A DNA stretch of 64,000 nucleotides, from assembly GCA_037015955.1 (NCBI GenBank), contig CP143548.1, positions 954,001-1,018,000 of the forward strand, written 5' to 3'. Below are positions 19,365 to 28,509 of the stretch, one piece after another. Within the stretch, counting starts at the first letter, position 1. Each line of letters opens with the position of its first letter. Made by a program: the position numbers and the translations under genes. The DNA comes from Lachnospiraceae bacterium JLR.KK008 (GTDB lineage Bacteria > Bacillota > Clostridia > Lachnospirales > Lachnospiraceae). The notes under the pieces are model-generated. The model searched no databases. It was not told the origin of the DNA and saw only the letters and a program-made list of their open reading frames with translations.

Positions 19365-19422
19365 CTCACAGGCGCTGACAGGATTATCAGGACTGAAAAT
19401 ACAAACATAAGGAGAAAAAGAG

Positions 19423-19872
19423 ATGAAACAGTATGAGACATCTCATTTGGTAAAGCAGGAAGATCTGAATCACCACGGCACGCTGTTTGCTGCCAGAGCG
19501 GCGGCGTGGTTTGTGGAAGCGGCATTTGTGGCGGCAGGCTGTGAATGTGGCACGTGTGAAGGGATCGTGTGCAGAAATCTTCACGACATGTCATTTCGCA
19601 GACCGGTGCAGAAGGGAACGATCGTACGCTTTCTGGCGAGGGTGGTTCTGACAGGCGGGAGCAGTTTTACAGTTGCGGTCACAGCGCTGAATGCACTGAC
19701 GGAAGAAGTCTGCATTGAGGGAATGATTACATTTGTCGTAACCGACGGATGCGGGGGCAAAGGCAAGTGTCCGATCCGGATGGACGAACCGGAAGACGGC
19801 AGAGAACGCAGTCAGCGGATGAGTGCGGAAACGATAAGGAATAAGCAGTCTGTAAAGAATTCGTTTGATTAG
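19423..19872 (+). CDS. Hotdog-fold acyl-CoA thioesterase
   Basis: Acyl-CoA hydrolase of the YciA/cytosolic thioesterase type. The segment DLNHHGTLFAARAAAWFVEAA corresponds to the family motif N..GTLFGG..L.W.DE.A, though here the usual catalytic Asp position reads Val-Glu, so Glu may take the role. A hydrophobic helix and beta-strands (FRRPVQKGTIVRFLARVV) follow. The C-terminus is polar and likely disordered. AAGGAGAAAAAGAG precedes the ATG. Two codons of spacing to the next gene suggest an operon with the ArsC-like protein. Confidence 0.78.
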   Translation: MKQYETSHLVKQEDLNHHGTLFAARAAAWFVEAAFVAAGCECGTCEGIVCRNLHDMSFRRPVQKGTIVRFLARVVLTGGSSFTVAVTALNALTEEVCIEGMITFVVTDGCGGKGKCPIRMDEPEDGRERSQRMSAETIRNKQSVKNSFD

Positions 19873-19883
19873 AAGGAGGAAAT

Positions 19884-20240
19884 ATGATGTTGTTTTTATG
19901 GTATCCGAAATGCAGTACTTGTCAGAAGGCAAAAAAATGGCTTGATGAACATGAGATCTCTTATGAGATGAGGGATATAAAGACAGAGAATCCGAATGCG
20001 GAAGAGCTTGCGGCCTGGTATGAAAAGAGTGGATTGGAGATTAAAAAGTTTTTCAATACGAGCGGTCTCATCTATAAGTCAATGAATCTGAAAGAAAAAT
20101 TACCACAGATGTCGGAACAGGAGAAGCTGGAGCTTCTTGCCACAGACGGTATGCTCGTAAAACGTCCTCTGCTTATTGCGGAGAACGGAGTACTGACAGG
20201 GTTTAAAGTATCGGCATGGGAGGAACTGCTCGCAGAGTAA
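19884..20240 (+). CDS. ArsC/Spx family thioredoxin-fold protein
   Basis: 118-aa thioredoxin-fold protein of the arsenate reductase/Spx/MgsR family. The N-terminal redox motif is CSTC (in WYPKCSTCQKAKKWL) and the C-terminal part has VKRPLLIAENGVLTGFK with the conserved Arg-Pro. The CxxC motif and chain resemble MgsR/YffB proteins more than true plasmid ArsC. No ars transport genes are nearby, so arsenate reduction is not supported by context. AGGAGG gives two adjacent ATGs (19884 and 19887). Confidence 0.85.
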   Translation: MMLFLWYPKCSTCQKAKKWLDEHEISYEMRDIKTENPNAEELAAWYEKSGLEIKKFFNTSGLIYKSMNLKEKLPQMSEQEKLELLATDGMLVKRPLLIAENGVLTGFKVSAWEELLAE

Positions 20241-20318
20241 GGAGACAGCAGAAAAGAGTATGAAACAGTAAAAAACTGGAAATCCTTTCCCTTATAATGG
20301 GTGAAAGGAGCACGATAT

Positions 20319-21485
20319 ATGAGTCTGGCAGAAAAAGAACTGATTCATTTTATGGGGAGATTTAAGGAACGGCCGTTTCAAATGGTCATTCATGGGAACA
20401 AATATCTGATCGGGGAGGGAGAGCCTGATTTTACAGTGATCGTGCACAGGCTGGCTTCTGTCCAGGAACTTTTAAAAAGTACTTCTCTGGCATTGGGTGA
20501 GGCGTATATGCACGGAGATATTGAGATAGAAGGCGATCTGTATCAGGCTTTGTATAGTTTTCTCGGCCAGATGGGTCAGTTTTCAACCGACAGAAAGGCT
20601 TTGAAGCACTTGATTTTCACTTCCGGGTCAAAGAACAATCAGAAAAAGGAAGTGACTTCTCATTATGACATTGGAAACGACTTTTACAGTCTCTGGCTGG
20701 ACGAGACGATGAGTTATTCCTGCGGCTATTTTCAGTCGGAAGAGGATAGTCTGTATGAGGCGCAGTGCCATAAAGTGGATCGGATACTGGAAAAATTATA
20801 TTTACAGGAGGGAATGCGCCTCTGTGACATTGGCTGCGGCTGGGGATTCCTCTTGATAGAGGCAGCGAAAAAGTATAAGATATATGGCACCGGCATTACG
20901 CTGAGCATAGAGCAAAAGAAGAAATTTGAAGAGCGAATCCGCGAAGAACATCTGGAACAATATCTGACGGTGGAATTGATGGATTATCGCGATCTTTCCG
21001 GGCTGAATCAAAAATATGACAGGGTTGTCAGTGTGGGGATGCTCGAGCATGTGGGCAGAGACCAGTATGAAACGTTTATGAACTGCGTCAAAAAAGTTAT
21101 GAAGCCCGGCGGCGTCTTTCTGCTCCATTTCATCAGTGCTCTTTCCGAATATCCGGGCGATGCCTGGATAAAAAAATATATTTTTCCGGGAGGAGTCATT
21201 CCGAGTCTGCGGGAGATCATCCATCTTGCAGGAGACCTTTCCTTTTATACCGTCGACGTGGAGAGTCTGCGCAGACATTACAGCAGAACGCTGCTGTGCT
21301 GGAATGAAAATTTTCAGCGGCATAAGGAGACGATCACGGAAAAGTTTGGAGAGGAGTTTACGAGGATGTGGGAGCTCTACCTGTGTTCCTGTGCGGCAAC
21401 TTTTATGAATGGCGTCATAGATCTGCATCAGATTGTCTTTACGAACGGAGTCAGCAATGAACTGCCGATGACAAGGTGGTATTGA
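20319..21485 (+). CDS. cfa: Cyclopropane-fatty-acyl-phospholipid synthase family methyltransferase
   Basis: SAM-dependent enzyme that adds a methylene bridge to double bonds of membrane phospholipid acyl chains. Signature stretches: VTSHYDIGNDFYSLWLDETM, YSCGYFQSEEDSL, SAM-binding CDIGCGWGFLLIEAA, and VSVGMLEHVG. An N-terminal 100-residue domain (FQMVIHGNKYLIGEGEPDF) binds lipid in this family. 388 aa from the ATG at 20319, chosen for GAAAGGAG 8-9 nt upstream. Followed by a terminator, so it ends a unit. Confidence 0.92.
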   Translation: MSLAEKELIHFMGRFKERPFQMVIHGNKYLIGEGEPDFTVIVHRLASVQELLKSTSLALGEAYMHGDIEIEGDLYQALYSFLGQMGQFSTDRKALKHLIFTSGSKNNQKKEVTSHYDIGNDFYSLWLDETMSYSCGYFQSEEDSLYEAQCHKVDRILEKLYLQEGMRLCDIGCGWGFLLIEAAKKYKIYGTGITLSIEQKKKFEERIREEHLEQYLTVELMDYRDLSGLNQKYDRVVSVGMLEHVGRDQYETFMNCVKKVMKPGGVFLLHFISALSEYPGDAWIKKYIFPGGVIPSLREIIHLAGDLSFYTVDVESLRRHYSRTLLCWNENFQRHKETITEKFGEEFTRMWELYLCSCAATFMNGVIDLHQIVFTNGVSNELPMTRWY

Positions 21486-21535
21486 GCTGATTAATATATA
21501 GAATAATTATAATTAATTATAGTACTGACTGAGGA

Positions 21536-21580
21536 TAGAGTCCCGCAGGCAGAAATTTTGCCTGTCGGATTCTATTTTTT
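21536..21580 (+). terminator. Intrinsic terminator after cfa
   Basis: Long imperfect stem (TAGAGTCCCGCAGGCA against TGCCTGTCGGATTCTA, with one G-T wobble) followed by six T. Confidence 0.85.
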
Positions 21581-21669
21581 TATCGTTGATCTGTGGTATA
21601 ATTTTGTCACACTATCGTTGTCATACATAAGTACTCGATAATTAACGAAAGAGAAACAGGGGAAAGAAT

Positions 21670-22851
21670 ATGAAAAACAGAACATGGAAAGGGGCGGTCT
21701 GGTGCCTTGCGGCGATCCTGTTTTTGGCAGTGGCCATATCGATAAGCGGCCTGCAGGGAACGGGCGGAGAGTCAGAAACCCAGGCGCCTCCGGATCAGAC
21801 AGAGAGCAGACAGCATACAGGGGACGGTAATTCTCAGGCAGAGATACATTTCATTGATGTGGGGCAGGGAGATGCCACATTGATCAAATGCGGAGAACAT
21901 GCGATGCTGATCGATGCGGGTGAGAATGACAAAGGCACCGCACTGCAGCTATATCTGAAAAAACAGGGAATCGAGAGGCTGGATTATCTCATACTGACAC
22001 ATCCCGACGCGGATCATATCGGCGGGGCCGATGTTATTATCACAAAATTCCCGATTGGCACGGTGTTTATGTCTGACTATACGAAGAACAATAAGACCTA
22101 TCAGAGAGTTATTCAGGCTCTGGCGGACCGGAATCTGAAATGGACCACACCTGACGTGGGCGCCAGTTTTGGTCTCGGCACAGCTCAGTTTACGATTCTG
22201 GCTCCGGTGGACAGTTATGACGATCCCAATAATTCGTCGATAGCCCTGCTGTTTCAAAATGGGGAGAACCGGTTTCTGTTTACCGGAGATGCACAGGGAG
22301 AGGCGGAACAGGACATTTTGGAAGAAGCGCTCTCTGTCAGGGCGGAAGTATATAAAGTCGGGCATCATGGGAGCGACACCTCGTCCGGCGGGGAATTTCT
22401 GGAGGCGGTAGATCCGGATTGGGCGGTTGTCAGCTGCGGTGTGGACAATTCTTATGGGCACCCACACGCTGCTGTGCTTAACAGTCTGCGTGCCATGGGT
22501 GTAAAACTGTTTCGCACGGACGAGCAGGGAAGCATCGTCGCTTTGTCCGACGGCAAAGAGATCACATGGAACTGTGCGCCTTCTGAGACGTGGCAGGCAG
22601 GCGAGCGGAAAGGCTCTTCTGCGCAGGATACCCGTGCTTCTCAGGGGGATTTTGCAGAGAAAGACACCGGAACGGACAGCGACACGGCATCGGCGGCAGA
22701 ATACGCATATATCGGCAACACAAAGAACGGCAAGCTACATCTGGCGACTTGCAGCAAGCTGCCGAGTGAAAAAAACAGAGTGCTGTTTGAGACGAAGGAA
22801 GAGGCTGTGCAGGCGGGCTATGACGATCCATGTCAGGTATGCGGGCCATAG
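21670..22851 (+). CDS. Secreted ComEC/Rec2-type metallo-beta-lactamase-fold hydrolase with Ada-like metal-binding tail
   Basis: Exported MBL-fold protein. An N-terminal membrane helix or signal (AVWCLAAILFLAVAISISGL) is followed by a Gly/Gln/Glu linker and the MBL domain. Metal ligands are visible in LTHPDADHIGG, FTGDAQGE and VGHHGSDTSSG, with YGHPHAAVL near the end; this matches the C-terminal nuclease-like domain of ComEC. The last 45 residues (YIGNTKNGKLHLATCSKLP to DPCQVCGP) resemble the Ada-type Cys4 metal-binding module often fused to such proteins. DNA uptake or nuclease activity is possible but not shown. GGGGAAAGAAT precedes the ATG. Confidence 0.85.
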   Translation: MKNRTWKGAVWCLAAILFLAVAISISGLQGTGGESETQAPPDQTESRQHTGDGNSQAEIHFIDVGQGDATLIKCGEHAMLIDAGENDKGTALQLYLKKQGIERLDYLILTHPDADHIGGADVIITKFPIGTVFMSDYTKNNKTYQRVIQALADRNLKWTTPDVGASFGLGTAQFTILAPVDSYDDPNNSSIALLFQNGENRFLFTGDAQGEAEQDILEEALSVRAEVYKVGHHGSDTSSGGEFLEAVDPDWAVVSCGVDNSYGHPHAAVLNSLRAMGVKLFRTDEQGSIVALSDGKEITWNCAPSETWQAGERKGSSAQDTRASQGDFAEKDTGTDSDTASAAEYAYIGNTKNGKLHLATCSKLPSEKNRVLFETKEEAVQAGYDDPCQVCGP

Positions 22852-22894
22852 TGAATGATACTGTGGAGGATTTTCGGAGGAAAAGGAGAGGACT

Positions 22895-23281
22895 ATGAGA
22901 GAGGACAGAGAGAGGGAAGCCGCCTGGCGCTTCGCTGCGGATCTTTGCCGTCTGGCGGATCAGGATGCGGTTTTTCTGGAGCAGTTCTGGACATCGCTGT
23001 GCAGGGAGGAAGAGATACTGGAAGAGTTCTGCTATTATGCGGAAAACCGGCAGTTTGCGTGTAAGGCGTCCGTGCGGGGATGTACGGTGATCGATATTAT
23101 GGTGTGGCAGATCGATCACTTTAAGGCACAGCTCGACAGAGGCGAGCCGGGGATGCGTGATAATGGTGGAAAAATGCTGCTGCTGGCTTTTGATACAATG
23201 CTGAAAATGAAACGGGAGCCGGAGAGGTATCTGCGGATGATGCAGCAGGAGACGGGTACGGATTATCCGGATAAATATTGA
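22895..23281 (+). CDS. Conserved hypothetical protein, helical
   Basis: 128-aa cytosolic protein I cannot assign to a named family. It looks all-alpha and charged, with a central RGCTVIDIMVWQIDHFKAQL segment and a C-terminal KMLLLAFDTMLKMKREPERY helix; no signal, membrane helix or metal motif. AAAAGGAGAGG precedes the ATG. It is one of a closely spaced run of genes (MBL hydrolase, this, YigZ, MgtE). Confidence 0.65.
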   Translation: MREDREREAAWRFAADLCRLADQDAVFLEQFWTSLCREEEILEEFCYYAENRQFACKASVRGCTVIDIMVWQIDHFKAQLDRGEPGMRDNGGKMLLLAFDTMLKMKREPERYLRMMQQETGTDYPDKY

Positions 23282-23414
23282 GCGGCTGCGGAAACGGGGA
23301 CTGCTATTATTGAGTCATACATGTGTTTATCATGGCAGAGAAATTTACACGGTTGGAAAAAATCAGCCGACGTGCTAAAATAGTGTGCATGACGGAAGAA
23401 GGAGGGATGGACGA

Positions 23415-24068
23415 ATGGAGAAGCAGGAGCGGCACGGGAGTTACCGGGTGATAACGGATGCGGGCTGTGGTGAGATTGTGGAAAAAAAATCCCGTTTTAT
23501 CGCCTCTTTGATGCCTGTGGGTTCGGAGGAGGAGGCGCTTGCCTTTATTGCGTCCGTCCGCAGGAAATATTATGATGCCAGACATAACTGCTTTGCATTC
23601 ATTACCGGAGAGGACGGAGAGACAGAGCGGTGCAGCGACGACGGGGAGCCGAGCGGCAGTGCGGGCAGGCCGATGCTGGAAGTACTGCGTGGCATGGGTC
23701 TGACCAATACGGCGGCTGTCGTCACCAGATATTTCGGCGGCACGCTGCTGGGGACAGGCGGGCTGGTCCGCGCCTACACACAGGCGGTGCAGGCGGCGCT
23801 TGAGAACTGTACGGTCATCACGATGCACAGTGGCGTCCGTTTTTATGTGACAATCGATTATGCGCTGACAGGAAAGCTGCAGCACTTGTTTGCCGAAAGG
23901 CAGATTATGACAGAAGATACGGTCTATACTGATAAGGTGAGATACCAGATCATTGTACCTTACGGGCAGGAAGAGGCTTTTCAGAAAGAGCTGACAGAGC
24001 TGACGGCGGCTCAGGTATGGATCGAGAAGGCGGGAACCGTTTATTATCAGGGCAGGGGAACAGAATGA
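23415..24068 (+). CDS. YigZ/IMPACT family protein
   Basis: Member of the UPF0029/YigZ family, with the conserved KKSRFIASLMPV, CFAFI, CSDDGEPSGSAGRPMLEVL and VVTRYFGGTLLGTGGLVRAY motifs. The C-terminal domain resembles EF-G domain IV-like folds (DUF1949). The exact role in bacteria is unsettled; eukaryotic IMPACT regulates Gcn2. Start ATG at 23415, 8 nt after GGAGGG. The stop overlaps the mgtE start (ATGA). Confidence 0.9.
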   Translation: MEKQERHGSYRVITDAGCGEIVEKKSRFIASLMPVGSEEEALAFIASVRRKYYDARHNCFAFITGEDGETERCSDDGEPSGSAGRPMLEVLRGMGLTNTAAVVTRYFGGTLLGTGGLVRAYTQAVQAALENCTVITMHSGVRFYVTIDYALTGKLQHLFAERQIMTEDTVYTDKVRYQIIVPYGQEEAFQKELTELTAAQVWIEKAGTVYYQGRGTE

Positions 24069-25417
24069 GTGAGCTGAGAGAAGAACTGAAGGAACTGAAA
24101 GAACTGCTGAATACCAAACAGTATACAAGGCTCAGGCAAAGTCTGTCGGAAGTCAACGATGCCGATATAGCGGCCTTCATCGAAAGTCTGGATGAAGAAG
24201 ATCTGCTGAAGGTGTTCCGCATTCTGCCCAAATCGAGTGCAGCCGACGTGTTCTCCTATATGGAAGTGGAAAACCAGCAGTTTATCATCACCGCTCTTTC
24301 GGAAAAAGAGGCGGCGGGTATCATCGATAATCTGATGGCGGACGATGCGACGGACCTCCTGGAGGAGATGCCGGCCAATATTGTCAAAAAGCTGCTTGCC
24401 AATGCCAGTCCGGATACAAGGCGGGATATTAATCATCTGCTGCGCTATCCGGAGGACTGTGCCGGCAGCATAATGACAGTGGAATATGTCGATCTGAAAG
24501 AAAATATTACGGTACAAAATGCGATAGAACGGATTCGCAAGGTGGGTGTGGACAGTGAGACGATCAACATCTGTTATGTGCTCGACAGTAAGCGCACACT
24601 GCTCGGTACGGTTTCTCTTCGCTATTTGCTGCTCAGTCAGCCGGAGGCGATTATCGGCGACATCATGCACGAAAATGTGATTTCTCTGCACACTCTGATG
24701 GATCAGGAAGAGGTTGCCAGACAGTTTCAGAAATATGACTTTACGTCCATGCCTGTTGTCGATAATGAAAACCGTTTGGTAGGCATCGTCACGGTCGACG
24801 ACGTCGTGGACATCCTGCAGGAAGAGGCTACGGAAGACATCGAGAAGATGGCGGCGATCGTGCCTTCCGATAAACCATATATGAGAATGGGTGTGGTCGA
24901 GACATGGAAAAAAAGGATTCCGTGGCTGTTACTGCTGATGATCTCCGCCACATTTACAGGGCGGATCATCACCTCTTTTGAGGGGGCGCTGAGCAGATAT
25001 GTAGTGCTGACGGCGTTTATCCCGATGCTGATGGACACCGGGGGAAATGCCGGCGGACAAGCCAGTGTCACGATCATCCGCGGTCTGTCCCTGAATGAGA
25101 TCGAGTTCAAGGATCTCTTCCGCGTGGTCTGGAAAGAGGGGCGGGTGGCGCTCCTTTGCGGGGCGACGCTGGCCTGTGCCAATTTCGTCAAACTGCTCGT
25201 GCTCGACAGAGTGGGACTGGCAGTGGCAGGAGTCGTCTGCCTCACTCTGGTAGTAGCAGTGTTTATCGCCAAACTGGTAGGATGCAGCCTGCCAATGTTT
25301 GCCAAGAAGATCGGCTTTGACCCCGCGGTCATGGCCAGTCCTTTTATTACGACGATTGTGGATGCCATTTCTCTGATCGTGTATTTTCAGATTGCCACGG
25401 TGATGTTATCGATCTGA
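24065..25417 (+). CDS. mgtE: Magnesium transporter MgtE
   Basis: Mg2+ channel/transporter. Order: N-terminal MgtE_N superhelical domain (about residues 1-130), two CBS domains (DYCAGSIMTVEYV region and VARQFQKYDFTSMPVVDNEN), the plug helix, then five transmembrane helices with PMLMDTGGNAGGQASVTIIR and ASPFITTIVDAISLIVYF, the pore signature. 450 aa is normal. Translationally coupled to YigZ by an ATGA overlap. No M-box riboswitch is seen upstream, in keeping with gating by the protein's own cytosolic domain. Confidence 0.95.
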   Translation: MSELREELKELKELLNTKQYTRLRQSLSEVNDADIAAFIESLDEEDLLKVFRILPKSSAADVFSYMEVENQQFIITALSEKEAAGIIDNLMADDATDLLEEMPANIVKKLLANASPDTRRDINHLLRYPEDCAGSIMTVEYVDLKENITVQNAIERIRKVGVDSETINICYVLDSKRTLLGTVSLRYLLLSQPEAIIGDIMHENVISLHTLMDQEEVARQFQKYDFTSMPVVDNENRLVGIVTVDDVVDILQEEATEDIEKMAAIVPSDKPYMRMGVVETWKKRIPWLLLLMISATFTGRIITSFEGALSRYVVLTAFIPMLMDTGGNAGGQASVTIIRGLSLNEIEFKDLFRVVWKEGRVALLCGATLACANFVKLLVLDRVGLAVAGVVCLTLVVAVFIAKLVGCSLPMFAKKIGFDPAVMASPFITTIVDAISLIVYFQIATVMLSI

Positions 25418-25520
25418 CGGGGCGGCTGCGGAAGCGGATGCCGGAAAATTTGTCGGAGAGAGCCGGAGTATGGAAACCGGAATCAGAGAAGTCTGAGTGA
25501 TAAATGCAAGAGGAGAAATT

Positions 25521-26276
25521 ATGAAACTGATTTCATGGAATGTCAACGGTCTGCGCGCCTGTGAAGGAAAAGGGTTTTCGGACTTTGTGCGGACACAGCA
25601 GCCGGATATCCTGTGTGTGCAGGAGACGAAGCTGCAGCAGGGGCAGATCGAACTGGATCTGCCGGAGTATGAGATGTACTGGAACTATGCGGAGAAGAAG
25701 GGGTATTCCGGTACCGCACTGTTTACGAAGATAAAACCGACAACTGTGTCATATGGAATCGGCGTGGCCGAGCATGACCGGGAAGGCCGTGTAATCACTG
25801 CGGAATATGAGAATTTTTATATGGTGACTGTCTATACGCCCAATTCACAGAGTGAACTGGCAAGACTGTCCTACCGGATGGAATGGGAGGATGCCTTTTT
25901 CGCTTATCTGAAGAGGCTGGAGGAAAAGAAACCGGTTGTTTTCTGCGGCGATCTGAATGTGGCTCATCAGGAGATCGATCTGAAAAATCCCAGGACGAAC
26001 CGCAGGAACGCCGGATTTACCGATGAGGAAAGAGAAAAGTTCGGTAATCTGCTGGCAGGCGGCTTTATCGATACCTTCCGTTATTTTTATCCGCATCAGG
26101 AAAACAGCTATTCCTGGTGGTCTTATCGATTCCGGGCCAGAGAAAAAAATGCCGGATGGCGGATCGATTATTTTCTTGTCTCTGATGTGCTGCGTGACCG
26201 GCTGGAGGATGCGCTGATCTATGCGGATGTATATGGTTCCGATCATTGTCCGGTAGGGCTTGAGATTAGATTATAA
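25521..26276 (+). CDS. xth: Exodeoxyribonuclease III
   Basis: AP endonuclease and 3'-5' exonuclease in base excision repair. Family motifs: [63 protein letters not shown] and [11 protein letters not shown] with the catalytic His. 251 aa is the usual size of the ExoA type. Start ATG at 25521 follows GAGGAGAAATT. No terminator follows directly; the purA promoter and hairpin come 30-80 bp later. Confidence 0.95.
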   Translation: MKLISWNVNGLRACEGKGFSDFVRTQQPDILCVQETKLQQGQIELDLPEYEMYWNYAEKKGYSGTALFTKIKPTTVSYGIGVAEHDREGRVITAEYENFYMVTVYTPNSQSELARLSYRMEWEDAFFAYLKRLEEKKPVVFCGDLNVAHQEIDLKNPRTNRRNAGFTDEEREKFGNLLAGGFIDTFRYFYPHQENSYSWWSYRFRAREKNAGWRIDYFLVSDVLRDRLEDALIYADVYGSDHCPVGLEIRL

Positions 26277-26309
26277 GCAATACTTATGATATGTATAATA
26301 AATATTGAC

Positions 26310-26338
26310 TTTACTTATAAATAACAGTTGTGTATACT
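26310..26338 (+). promoter_or_regulatory. Predicted promoter upstream of purA
   Basis: TTTACT (26310-26315) with 17-bp spacing to TATACT (26333-26338). A TTGACT just upstream (26305-26310) is too far (22 bp) to be the -35. The predicted start near 26345 puts the following hairpin almost at the 5' end of the RNA. Confidence 0.5.
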
Positions 26339-26355
26339 ATATAGGTAAAAGAGGG

Positions 26356-26383
26356 AGTGAGGCTTTTACGCCTCACTTTTTTT
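26356..26383 (+). terminator. Intrinsic terminator hairpin between xth and purA
   Basis: Perfect 8-bp stem AGTGAGGC/GCCTCACT (26356-26363 and 26370-26377) with loop TTTTAC and seven T. It may simply end xth transcription, but it lies downstream of the purA promoter candidate and could attenuate purA. Confidence 0.85.
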
Positions 26384-26458
26384 ATATTTGATTGTGCAGG
26401 ATGGAGAGGAAGCTGCTGCCTGCGCAGTCGGTAAATGTATTTGAGAGGAGTCAGGGAA

Positions 26459-27754
26459 ATGGTAAGAGCGGTTGTGGGAGCAAACTGGGGAGACGAAGGA
26501 AAAGGTAAGATCACGGATATGCTGGCAAAGGAGGCGGATATTATCGTCCGTTTTCAGGGCGGCGCCAATGCAGGACATACGATCGTAAACAATTATGGAA
26601 AATTTGCTCTGCATACATTGCCGTCGGGGGTATTTTACGGACACACGACAAGTATTATCGGAAACGGGGTGGCGCTGAATATTCCGGTATTGTTTGAAGA
26701 AATCAGATCGGTCACAGACAGAAATGTACCGGAGCCTAAAATACTCGTATCCGACCGGGCACAGATCGTCATGCCCTATCATATTTTATTTGACCAATAC
26801 GAGGAGGAACGTCTGGGCGGTCGTTCGTTCGGTTCTACCAAATCGGGAATTGCGCCCTTTTATTCGGATAAATATGCGAAGATCGGGTTCCAGGTCAGCG
26901 AACTGTTTGACGACACTCTGTTGGAGGAAAAGGTAAAGAGTGTCTGTGAGATGAAAAATATACTGCTGGAACATTTGTATCATAAGCCTTTGCTTGACCC
27001 GCAGGAGCTGCTTGCGACTCTGCGCGGGTACAGAGAGATGGTTGCCCCCTATGTATGCGACGTATCCGCATATCTCGACCAGGCGGTCAGAGAGGGGAAA
27101 AATATTCTTCTCGAAGGACAGCTCGGCACATTGAAAGACCCGGATCACGGCATATATCCGATGGTGACGTCTTCCTCCACGCTGGCGGCTTACGGCGCAA
27201 TCGGCGCAGGGATTCCGCCCTATGAGATCAGGCAGGTCATTACTGTGTGCAAGGCGTACTCCTCGGCGGTAGGCGCGGGCGCTTTTGTTTCCGAGATTTT
27301 CGGAGAGGAAGCGGATGAACTGCGCAGACGAGGCGGAGACGGCGGAGAATTCGGGGCGACGACGGGACGGCCGAGACGGATGGGCTGGTTCGACTGTGTT
27401 GCCTCCAGGTATGGCTGCCGTCTGCAGGGAACGACCGATGTGGCGTTTACTGTCCTGGATGTGCTTGGCTACCTGGATGAAATTCCGGTATGCGTAGGAT
27501 ATGAGATCAACGGGGAGGTGACGACAGAGTTTCCGGTCACGGCCAGACTGGCAAAGGCGAAACCGGTGCTCAAGTCTCTGCCAGGGTGGAAGACAGACAT
27601 CCGCGGTGTTCAGAAATACGAACAGCTTCCCGAAAACTGCAGAAAATATATCGAATTTATCGAGGAACAGATCGGTTATCCGGTGACGATGGTCAGCAAC
27701 GGACCGGGCCGCGACGACATCATTTATCGCGACAGTCCGCTCAGCCGTCGATAA
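26459..27754 (+). CDS. purA: Adenylosuccinate synthetase
   Basis: GTP-dependent step from IMP to adenylosuccinate in AMP synthesis. The N-terminal VVGANWGDEGKGKITDML phosphate loop, GGANAGHTIV, and GxxxLDPDHGIYP-like segments (EGQLGTLKDPDHGIYP, VTSSST) are present. The sequence differs somewhat from the E. coli type, as in the Clostridia branch, but catalytic Asp and His are in place. 431 aa. Start ATG at 26459 with GAGAGGAG upstream. The last 14 bases overlap the convergent HAD gene. Confidence 0.93.
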   Translation: MVRAVVGANWGDEGKGKITDMLAKEADIIVRFQGGANAGHTIVNNYGKFALHTLPSGVFYGHTTSIIGNGVALNIPVLFEEIRSVTDRNVPEPKILVSDRAQIVMPYHILFDQYEEERLGGRSFGSTKSGIAPFYSDKYAKIGFQVSELFDDTLLEEKVKSVCEMKNILLEHLYHKPLLDPQELLATLRGYREMVAPYVCDVSAYLDQAVREGKNILLEGQLGTLKDPDHGIYPMVTSSSTLAAYGAIGAGIPPYEIRQVITVCKAYSSAVGAGAFVSEIFGEEADELRRRGGDGGEFGATTGRPRRMGWFDCVASRYGCRLQGTTDVAFTVLDVLGYLDEIPVCVGYEINGEVTTEFPVTARLAKAKPVLKSLPGWKTDIRGVQKYEQLPENCRKYIEFIEEQIGYPVTMVSNGPGRDDIIYRDSPLSRR

Positions 27755-28427
27755 TGGGCAGGATCGCCCATAGATTTTTGATGATATAGTCAAGCCGGAC
27801 ATCGGCAGGTGCAGGCAGGCCGTGAGGGTTATACCAGCAGCAGGCGATACCGGCGTTGTTACCGCCGCGCATATCGCTGGTGAGAGAGTCGCCGATAATG
27901 ACAGCGTCCTCCTTTCGGAAATTGGCAATCCGGGAGAAACTTTTATCGAAAAAGGCAGGGGACGGCTTTTCACATCCGAGTTCCTCAGAGATAAAGCAGC
28001 CGTCAAAATACTGGTCCAGACCGCTCAAAGCGAGCTTGTTTCTCTGTGTGGATGCCACACCGTTGGTGACGATATACTGTCTGTGTGTCTGATGAAGTCT
28101 CTGACAGAGAGCGAGCGAGTCGTCCAGGTAATAATAGGTGCTGCCAAGCAGCGTCTGATAGGTATCTTTGAAAAGGTCCGTATCGACGCCGGTGATGCCC
28201 ATGGAGTCAAAGAAGCGGACGAAACGCTGAGCCAGCAGCTCATCCCGCGTGATCTCTCCCCGTTCCAGCATTTTCCAGAAGGAGAGATTGATCCTGGAGT
28301 AGGCGGCCAATAGCTCATCGCTGGGAGTGAGGCCGGCGTTCTCCAGACATGTGTCAAAGGCATATTTTTCGGAGGCGTTAAAGTCCAGAAGCGTATTGTC
28401 AATATCCCACAGTATTGTCGTATACAT
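27741..28427 (-). CDS. YjjG-type HAD nucleotidase
   Basis: HAD-superfamily hydrolase of the noncanonical pyrimidine nucleotidase (YjjG, TIGR02254) type. Motif I is ILWDIDNTLLDFN, motif II the VTNGVAST segment, motif III/IV EKPSPAFFDKSF and IGDSLTSDMRGG. Such enzymes remove damaged or non-standard nucleotides such as 5-halo-dUMP. 228 aa. Transcribed toward purA, with the ends overlapping by 14 bases. Confidence 0.87.
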   Translation of the reverse strand: MYTTILWDIDNTLLDFNASEKYAFDTCLENAGLTPSDELLAAYSRINLSFWKMLERGEITRDELLAQRFVRFFDSMGITGVDTDLFKDTYQTLLGSTYYYLDDSLALCQRLHQTHRQYIVTNGVASTQRNKLALSGLDQYFDGCFISEELGCEKPSPAFFDKSFSRIANFRKEDAVIIGDSLTSDMRGGNNAGIACCWYNPHGLPAPADVRLDYIIKNLWAILPIIDG

Positions 28428-28509
28428 AGCTGATCTCCTGTTGTGCGCGCAAAGGCGGAGTGATGATGTGACAGGAAAATTCTAACAGATGCGGGGCGTA
28501 GATGCAAGG

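Noticed and set aside
24000-24070. M-box magnesium riboswitch ahead of mgtE
   Set aside because: mgtE overlaps the YigZ gene and has no leader in which a riboswitch could fit.
26786-28006. 406-codon open frame antisense to purA
   Set aside because: Fully covered by purA and the YjjG gene, both with clear family motifs; the antisense protein shows none.
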